A DNA stretch of 64,000 nt from Rhipidocladum racemiflorum. Its lineage: Eukaryota > Streptophyta > Magnoliopsida > Poales > Poaceae. The position numbers were made by a program, and so were the translations under genes. The stretch is taken from assembly GCA_036346355.1 (NCBI GenBank), contig CM070572.1, positions 33,641,944-33,705,943 of the forward strand, in the 5' to 3' direction. Positions 57,185-64,000 of the stretch are shown piece by piece (the first letter of the stretch is position 1; each line of letters opens with the position of its first letter). The notes under the pieces were generated by a model. The model was not told where the DNA came from and searched no databases. It saw only the letters and a list, made by a program, of their open reading frames with translations.

Positions 57185-60100
57185 GTTGGAGGCAGGGTTT
57201 AAAAAATCGTTTTGACTCCCAAAACTGGAAACAGTTTTGCACCGGTTTTTGCGAAAACCGACAAAAACCGAACGATTTGCAAGTTTCAAACTCGAAATTC
57301 AAATCTGGCAAAAAAAAGGAGGAAATCGATCGGTAAGAGCGAAAACCGATCGGTTTGCGACGAAAACCGGTTTTTTCGAAAAACCAACAGCAGTACAAAA
57401 AATGTTAGAATTGTATTTGGCAATAATAGCACACTTGTAAATTACATATTTTGCAATAATAGCACAATTGTAGAAAAAATATAAAAAATTTCGACATGGC
57501 CTTTGCTATATTTTAGACAATCTCAAATTGCAAAATGGATATTTAGCAATAATATATCAACAAATAACATCTCAAATTACAATACCGTTCATATCCAAGC
57601 AAGTCCATACATCATATCCAGTGCTTCGAAAACATTACATTAACACATTTGCAAGCATGTCCATACATTCATATCCAAGCAATGGCATGATCGGAAGTGG
57701 TACCGCATGATAGGACAATATACTCAAATCGGCCTTCCAGGTTGGACCTACATGAACGCTATGTTAGTAAAAAATTGAGTTGTAATGAAATGAAACATAC
57801 AAATAAAATATTACCTTTTGACTATGGTTAGTATTGTTGGTTGTACACGTTGTTGGCCATATTGTACTCCTCGGTGGACATCATGACCAATCCTCGTGTA
57901 GCTAGCAACTCTACCTTATATTTGTGCCAGCTTTGCCCCATCCATGGGTTAGTCGTTTGCAACTGTTGGTACAACATGGCATAAAATTCAGGGTCTTGCC
58001 ACTTGTACACGTATTGGGTGGGAGGTTGTGTGTGAGAATCTGGAATGGCGTAGTCGTATGGGCAATATGAGCCATAACTCTCGGCGATGCTATACGAGCT
58101 ACCACTATCTTGAGGTGTATCATGGCTTGCTCGATGGCCCCTCCCTCCTGTAGTAGTCATCCTAGGTGATTGCGGAGCCCCATGGTCTTTATCATGTGTG
58201 GCATGAGTGTACTGGGACTCTCCTGTAAAATGTATGGGAAGCTGTGCTTCTGAGTGGGAAGTGGCACGGATTGAGGGATTAGCACCGGACTGACCGCCAT
58301 CACTGTCTGTCTTAGAGCTGCTGTCATTGGATTCTTGGTATGGCGGGCTCCAACGGGCTGTGGGATTGCTATCAGTTGAGTCATCACTCCCTACATGTTG
58401 TTCCTGCTGTGTGGGGAGCTTCCCCTTTCTTTTTGAGGGAGCTCTCCTTTTTGCTTTCTCCCTCGTCGACACTGTTTGGTGCTTCCTCTTTCCTATGTGA
58501 GTGTCACCCACTTTCGTTTCTGCCCATTCGGGGATACTTGCAGCCCCAATTATCGATTGCAATGCACCAGTCTCTACCGGGTCTGTCACGAGGTGTGATG
58601 GGAGTGGAGAGTCACTCTCTGTGTCCTCCTCGTCCAATAAGCATTGGACCTTCCTCTATCCATCCACAGTCGAATCGGATTTTGTGCGTCACATAGTGTA
58701 AGCTCCACAAGGCGTTGGAATGGATCATCTTCAGATGCGGACTTGTCACTTTCTTGTTCTTAGATTCTGAGTCGCAAGTTGTAGTTCACATAGACCAACT
58801 TATGTAGCTTCTTGTATGACAGATGGTTGCGAATTTTGGTGTGAATGAACGCAAACGTGCGCCAATTGCACTCGCATCCGCTGGAAGAAGCGCAATGCGA
58901 AACGATACGTTACACCAATTTCTGGAGCGTGGGTGTGTCCGAACCAAACACACCCCACCAGTGTGCTGCACGTTAACAGAGACAACAACATTTATGATGT
59001 GCAAATAGGAGAGTGGCACTATATGTAATATAATATAAGGAAAATACTAGGGGAAGTTTTATGATCATGTGCTATCCTCTCAGCTAGTGCACTAGAGAAT
59101 GATCCAAGCTTTCTTCGAAAAAAGATCAGCCTCATGAAGACCTCGCATCGCCATATTAGTATCATCAGCCAGTGCTTCAAATGCATCCCGTAGATTTGGT
59201 AAGAAGGTGTTGGTCGTGCCATATGCGTAATGTGTCTAGGGATTCAAGGCGGCAGCAGCATGAAATTCAATGAAACATGTTAATACAAGTATTTATTTAG
59301 TACAACTAATGAAGCGAAAAGAGAATAATGTAATACCAACGTTCATATAAGTATCACATATTAGGTCGCCCATTCTAGGGTCCACGACATTCATGTATTG
59401 ACCAAAAGTAGTTTGAGAGTCATGAAACAAGCTATGATATTCTTATCGCATTATGTTATACCGCAATATCACCTCGCTCAATATGGGAACCCTGTCTTGA
59501 TCGGCAAATCGCAAGAAGGCATACAACGGTTCCACATATTTCACAACCAAATTATGGTTGTCCCGAATCTAAGCTTGAGAGGCACCCATACATGTACCTC
59601 CCCTATGTAGTATTAACAAAGCGAGACGATAGAAATTCCTCCGAGGCCATCCATTGTACGAACTTTTCCTTGCGACGAAGGAAACTGTCCAAAAACATAT
59701 AGTTTGTTGCAAAGCGAGTAGCATTCCACTTGACTAACTCGCCACCAATGTGCTTCTTCATCATGGCGTGAAGCTTGGAATGGTTGTAAATCCATCGAGA
59801 GACTTTTCTAGCACTCTCAATGACAAACGCGTGGTCAGGGAACTCTCCAATTTGCTTCAACGTCAAATTAATTGTGTGTGCTACACAAGGCTGCCACACG
59901 ATGTTGCGGTGTTCCTGTGCAAGGAGCCTACAAGTCTTCTTGTAGTTAGCACCATTGTCTGTGACCACTGAGGCAATTTCCTGCATCAACAAACACAATG
60001 AAAACCTCCATTACAACATGCGTAATTGATTTAAAAATATTAGCACATGATGGTATGTACCTTGCGCAAGTACGACACATCTTGACTTTTGCCCGTTGCA

Positions 60101-60611
60101 TCAACAGACTTGTGGAAGAACATGATACCGTTGCAATAGAGCATGAAGTTGATAATGCTCATGTGTGTCAGCCCAGTCCAATAATCACACATGATAGTTA
60201 CACCATACATAGGCCATTCCAACTTAAACTTCTTCATCTTATCCCGTATATCCGCTTCGTTATCGTCCAAATATTTGCCGTCTATGTCTCTCCCTCTAGG
60301 AGACGGAACACCCTCGCCTTTAAATGAAATATAGGAAAACCATGAGAACTATTATTGGATGTGTAAGTCAACAACGTGTAACTATTATTTGAAAGCCCAC
60401 TTACCCCATTTTTGAGTTTCCCTCATGGCGCTAACGAAGTACGGATTATTTGTTTTCCTCCCCGCGATACTAGCCGTGTGAAAATTTTTTGCCCATGTCG
60501 AACCAATCACTTGCTTCGCATTCCTCCCCTTCTTTGTCCAGCTCCCAATGTCAATCCTTGGTTGCACAGGGCCACTGGCTGAACCAAGGTGGTAATCCCC
60601 CACGACCGGTC

Positions 60612-62095
60612 TGAAAAGATATGATAATATCGGAAAAGGTATCGGAGATTCTGGTATAATATCGGAACTTCCGGTATATTATCGGAATGTCCGATTAACA
60701 ATGAAATTTGAGAACAAGCAATACAGTCTAGCGAACCACAAATCACTTTTACTCTAGTTAGGTGCAAGAATAAGTAAGCTATCTAGAATTGAGTAGCACC
60801 AATATAGAAGCTCAAATAAAGGATTGCACACAAGTGAATAAAGAGAGACAAGAGTTTGTTTCCCGGAGTTCGGATCCTTGAGGGGATCTTACGTCTCCGT
60901 TGAGGAGGCTCACAAAGAGCCGGGTCTCTTTCAACCTTTTCCTCCCAAGCCTCGGTCACACTTGAGATTCGGTTTCACTCTTGATTTCTTCCCTTTCGGA
61001 GGCGAAATCAACCTTCACAAACTTCTCCCGGCATCTCACAGTCTTTGGGAGCTTGTGAGCGACACCTAGCCGTCTATGAGTCCTTCAACCTCCAAGAATA
61101 ACAAATGCAAAGTGGTATGATCTTGGAGAAACTCTCTATTGCTCAAGATGAATGAATTTCTCTTTTACTCTAGCACTCGAAAACATTCTATTCCTCACTC
61201 ACTAGGATCAAAGAGGAGGGCTCAAGAAAGCTTTGGGATGTGCTCTATAAGCTCACAAGTTCAGTAAAGCAAAGTGTGTAACCTCTCAAAGGAGGTAGAG
61301 GTGGCTATTTATAGATTTGGACAAAAACTAGCCGTTATACCTGCACTCATCCACATATCGGAACTTTCGATCTGTCTAAACTTCCAGAACACAATCTGTC
61401 TAACGGTTGAAAAAACTAAGCATCGGAACTTCCGATATAACGATCGGAACTTCCGAAGATTCCAGAGAAACACTATCAACTAAATTGCTAAGTCCACATC
61501 GGACTGTCCGATGAGAATATCGGAACATCCGATGATTCCAGAACGTTCCCAAAAACGATTTAACACGCATCGGAACATCCAATCCATTTGATCGGAATGT
61601 CCGATCTGTCCAGAGAGCACCCTTTTAAGGACAATACACAGATCGGAACATCCGATCCAAAAATCAGAATATCCAATGTGCATTAAGTGCTTCGGACGCA
61701 AGCACAACTAATCATCGGAAGGACGAAGTATCGGAACTTCCGATATAACATCAGAATATCCGACCTGACTATAAAATACCCTATTCCGAAGATTGTGCAG
61801 AGATTTTGGATCTCTCAAGTAAAATAGCTAGCATTCATCTGAGCATATAGAGTAACTCTAGATCAACTACCATGCATCCCTCTTAATAGTACGGCATTCC
61901 TATGACTCAATTAAAAGACAATTACATTGAAATGATGCCATTTTCTTTGTCATTTCTTTTTGAGGGTATCCATCGCTCGTAGATGATCTCACTTTGGGAC
62001 TATTACCTGTTCACAAACTTATTAAATGCATTAGTCCCTTTAATCGTTTGTCATTAATCATCCAAAACTTCTTTAGGGGCCTAGATGCACTTTCA
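60612..62095 (-). repeat. Solo LTR of a Sire/Maximus-type Ty1/Copia element
   Basis: 1484 bp. On its own strand it starts TGAAAGTGCATCTAGGCCCC and the plus-strand left end is TGAAAAG, so both ends fit TG...CA. The duplication CGGTC is exact at 60607-60611 and 62096-62100. A TATA box CTATAAATAG lies at 61305-61314. Part of the LTR is filled with near-palindromic ATCGGAACTTCCGAT repeats (about 61356-61765). No internal Copia sequence is present. Confidence 0.9.
61356..61765. repeat. Array of ATCGGAACTTCCGAT-type motifs
   Basis: At least ten variants of CGGAAC(T/A)TCCGAT or CGGAATGTCCGAT occur in the U3 part of the solo LTR, upstream of its TATA box. Three more lie at 60640-60695 near the other end. 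Confidence 0.8.
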
Positions 62096-63562
62096 CGGTC
62101 TATCCCGTTGCAATGAACTCCGTAACATCCTTGGCAATAGACCGCCACCTTCTCTAGCCCCTCCAGAGGTGCCACTGCCACCACCATGTTCATACCTGCC
62201 ACCTGCCCGCAACATAAATTCCGCCCCTGCCCTCGAGGCAGCCATGGTGTACTCTAGTTGTTCCTCCTCATTAGCATATTTAGGTGCAGCTGCTTCTTCT
62301 CTTCTGAGCCTCTCCTCTCTCTGTCCCTTCTTCTTATCCTTCGTCCTGTCTAGATCGCGCAAAAAGTACTCACGAACCTCCTTAGGGACTTGATTGCAAT
62401 GGACGACATTTGTGTCGCGTCCTGCCAAATGGTGCTTCAATCGGGTTGCACCACCTCCTTTCTTCTCTTTGTGACAGTACTTGCATCGAAATCCAGCACC
62501 CACTCTTTCGCCATGCTCCCATACAACATCGACCTGGTTTGTCATCTTCTAGTACAAAATAATAATAAATCTTGCTTCAAGTGCATAAATCATACAAAAT
62601 AGTTGTGAGGTTAACCTTGGTTAAACGTAGTATTGAATGGATTTCCATGAACAGGATTGAATTGGATTTCCATACAAAATAGCACTATGACAGTATTGAA
62701 TGGATTTCCATGAACAACCCTAAATGTATTTGCATCCCATACAAATGTAATTTCAGCAAGTATTGTCTAGTGGACAAACTAATGCATAGCCTTATTAACA
62801 TCAACTAAACCCTAGAAACATGAATAAACTACATGCCTCCATGAACAAATTATATGAAAACTCAGAACCCTACCAAATCAATCAGCTAATGAGCTAAAAA
62901 CTCAATCAAAATACTAAAAATATTAGCACATACCTTCTTCGATGAAATTCCCTCAGCCAAATCGCGAAAATCGCTCGGTTTACTTAGAAAACCGATCAGC
63001 TACGCTCAAAAACTTCTCGGCTGGAGGGAGCAGCAATTCCCTCAATTTCTCTATTCAAGCCGCTCGGTTTATCGTGCTTACCTCTCGATTTGTTTCCTGA
63101 ACAATCGGTTTTGCAGGCTCTGGCGACCGGATCTGGGCGGAGGTCGTCGGCTCCGGCTCGTCAGTGTGTGGGATGATGACTGCGCAATAATTGCTGTCCG
63201 AATCGCCCCCCAGCCAGCCCAAGTATTCATTACATTGCGTAGTGGGCCGGTCGACACTGTTGAGCCTGGGCTGCACAGTACACATTTCCTTTTTTTCTTC
63301 TTATTTTTCAATTTTGTTATATTCGATTTTGGAGCAAATAAATTTGAATTTTCAACTAATTTTCATTCCAGAGACTAAAACAATATTAATACTGATTTTA
63401 GGGACCTTTTGGATAATTTTTTGCAAAATTTTTGAATTTTTTGAATTCAAATTTGAACCGAACCGGTTTTTCGATCGATTTTTGAACTCGCACCTGCTCG
63501 AAATGCTCGATTTTCATGGTTTTCCCTCGAAAACTGACGGTTTTGCAAACCCTGGTTGGAGG

Positions 63563-64000
63563 CAACGGTTTTATGAATTTACTATTTTTTTATTTTCATT
63601 TACTTTCGATAAGTTCCTCTCAAAAAGAAAACAAACCCTTTTATAAATGACAGCGCACATGCATTTTGAGACAAGATATTTTTCTTCCTTTTGTTAACAA
63701 AAGGGAGTCTAATTTTTAGCAAACTGAGAGTCTCATTTACAATTGTCGCTTTGTTTCTGAAGGACTGGAATAGTGATCAGAGGAGAGATGAAAAATCTTA
63801 AATAATTTTTTTCTTATCTATTGGACAAGAAGGGTCTACTAAAACTAAAAGAACCAGGTGAGACAAAACTTACTCTTGAAACTCGGTACGCACCTCCTTA
63901 TGAATATGAGGAACCTAGCTATTCCAACCATCAATCGCAAAGATTGATATCAAAGTTTCGACTTTTTTTGAATCAAAAGAGAAGTGCATCAAGGGGAAGT
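63563..64000. other. Sequence beyond the hAT insertion, no gene recognised
   Basis: AT-rich. Before the hAT insertion it would have been the upstream DNA of the ubiquitin-like gene. Confidence 0.5.

Larger units (their letters stand above)
57828..62545 (-). pseudogene. hAT transposase gene, cut by a solo LTR
   Basis: Starts at 62545. A BED zinc finger uses C21, C24, H38/H39 and C50 (CKYCHKEK, LKHHLAG). The frame continues to 62096, is cut by the LTR, and resumes exactly at 60606 (RP/VVGDYHLG). Exon 1 ends at 60405; exon 2 (60061-60317) has the first catalytic Asp in MCDYWTG; exon 3 (from 59980) has VVTDNGANYKK and WQPCVAHTINL, the DUF659/hAT core. A stop (NTT-stop-GRYMYG) and shifts follow. 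The dimerisation domain near 58820-58910 keeps SHCASSSGCE and NW, with a stop just before it. The last frame (57828-58637) is the acidic, Ser-rich tail. Transposase would cut and paste the element; this copy cannot make it. Confidence 0.85.
57193..63554 (-). mobile_element. hAT transposon with exact 8-bp TSD
   Basis: Ends CAGGGTTTAAAAAATCG and (reverse) CAGGGTTTGCAAAACCG. The duplication GTTGGAGG is exact at 57185-57192 and 63555-63562. Subterminal GAAAACCG/CGGTTTTC motifs fill both ends (57235-57380 and 63450-63545). A transposase gene with a BED finger and dimerisation domain lies on the minus strand. A solo Copia LTR is inserted in it (60612-62095). Without that insert the element is about 4.9 kb. 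Confidence 0.93.

Overview
The window looks like a plant nuclear chromosome from a grass (Poaceae). Reasons: genes with introns, one very GC-rich single-exon gene, and grass-type Ty3/Gypsy, Ty1/Copia, CACTA, hAT, Helitron and MITE sequences nested in one another. No prokaryotic operon, CRISPR array, rRNA or tRNA gene was seen. The species cannot be named from the sequence alone.

Layout. 1-3862: decayed Ty1/Copia element ending in an LTR. 4592-6052 (minus): intact UGT84-like glycosyltransferase gene, followed by MITEs (6539-10333). About 10972-30427: an old CACTA element with a broken TNP2 transposase, a second ORF and a Ulp1-like protease remnant. A solo Gypsy LTR (11145-12043) sits inside it, and a complete 11.4-kb Gypsy element (15800-27168, TSD ATTGC) is inserted in its second ORF. 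31433-34539: a non-autonomous CACTA element carrying pieces of an XH-domain (FDM/IDN2-like) gene and a 1-kb palindrome that is itself interrupted by a mini-Helitron. 34948-44101: a second Gypsy element on the minus strand (TSD ATAAT) that has lost almost all of one LTR and the end of its integrase. 45015-48002: an Ac-like hAT element holding an intron-containing fragment of a Rieske oxygenase gene. 49431-51975: two smaller hAT-like elements. 53996-54193 (plus): a small secreted peptide precursor ending in a PIP-type motif. 54753-56771 (minus): a multi-exon ubiquitin-like protein gene. 57193-63554: a hAT element with an exact 8-bp TSD, placed about 420 bp upstream of that gene and with its transposase cut by a solo Copia LTR (60612-62095).

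How it fits together. Only three genes look functional: the UGT, the peptide precursor and the ubiquitin-like gene. The last two are convergent neighbours. Everything else records successive transposon insertions whose order can be read from target-site duplications. Two different DNA transposons carry unrelated host gene fragments, and both Gypsy elements carry an antisense gene between pol and an LTR. The most interesting signals are these gene captures, the long palindrome inside the CACTA element with the RdDM-related fragment, and the PIP-like peptide gene.
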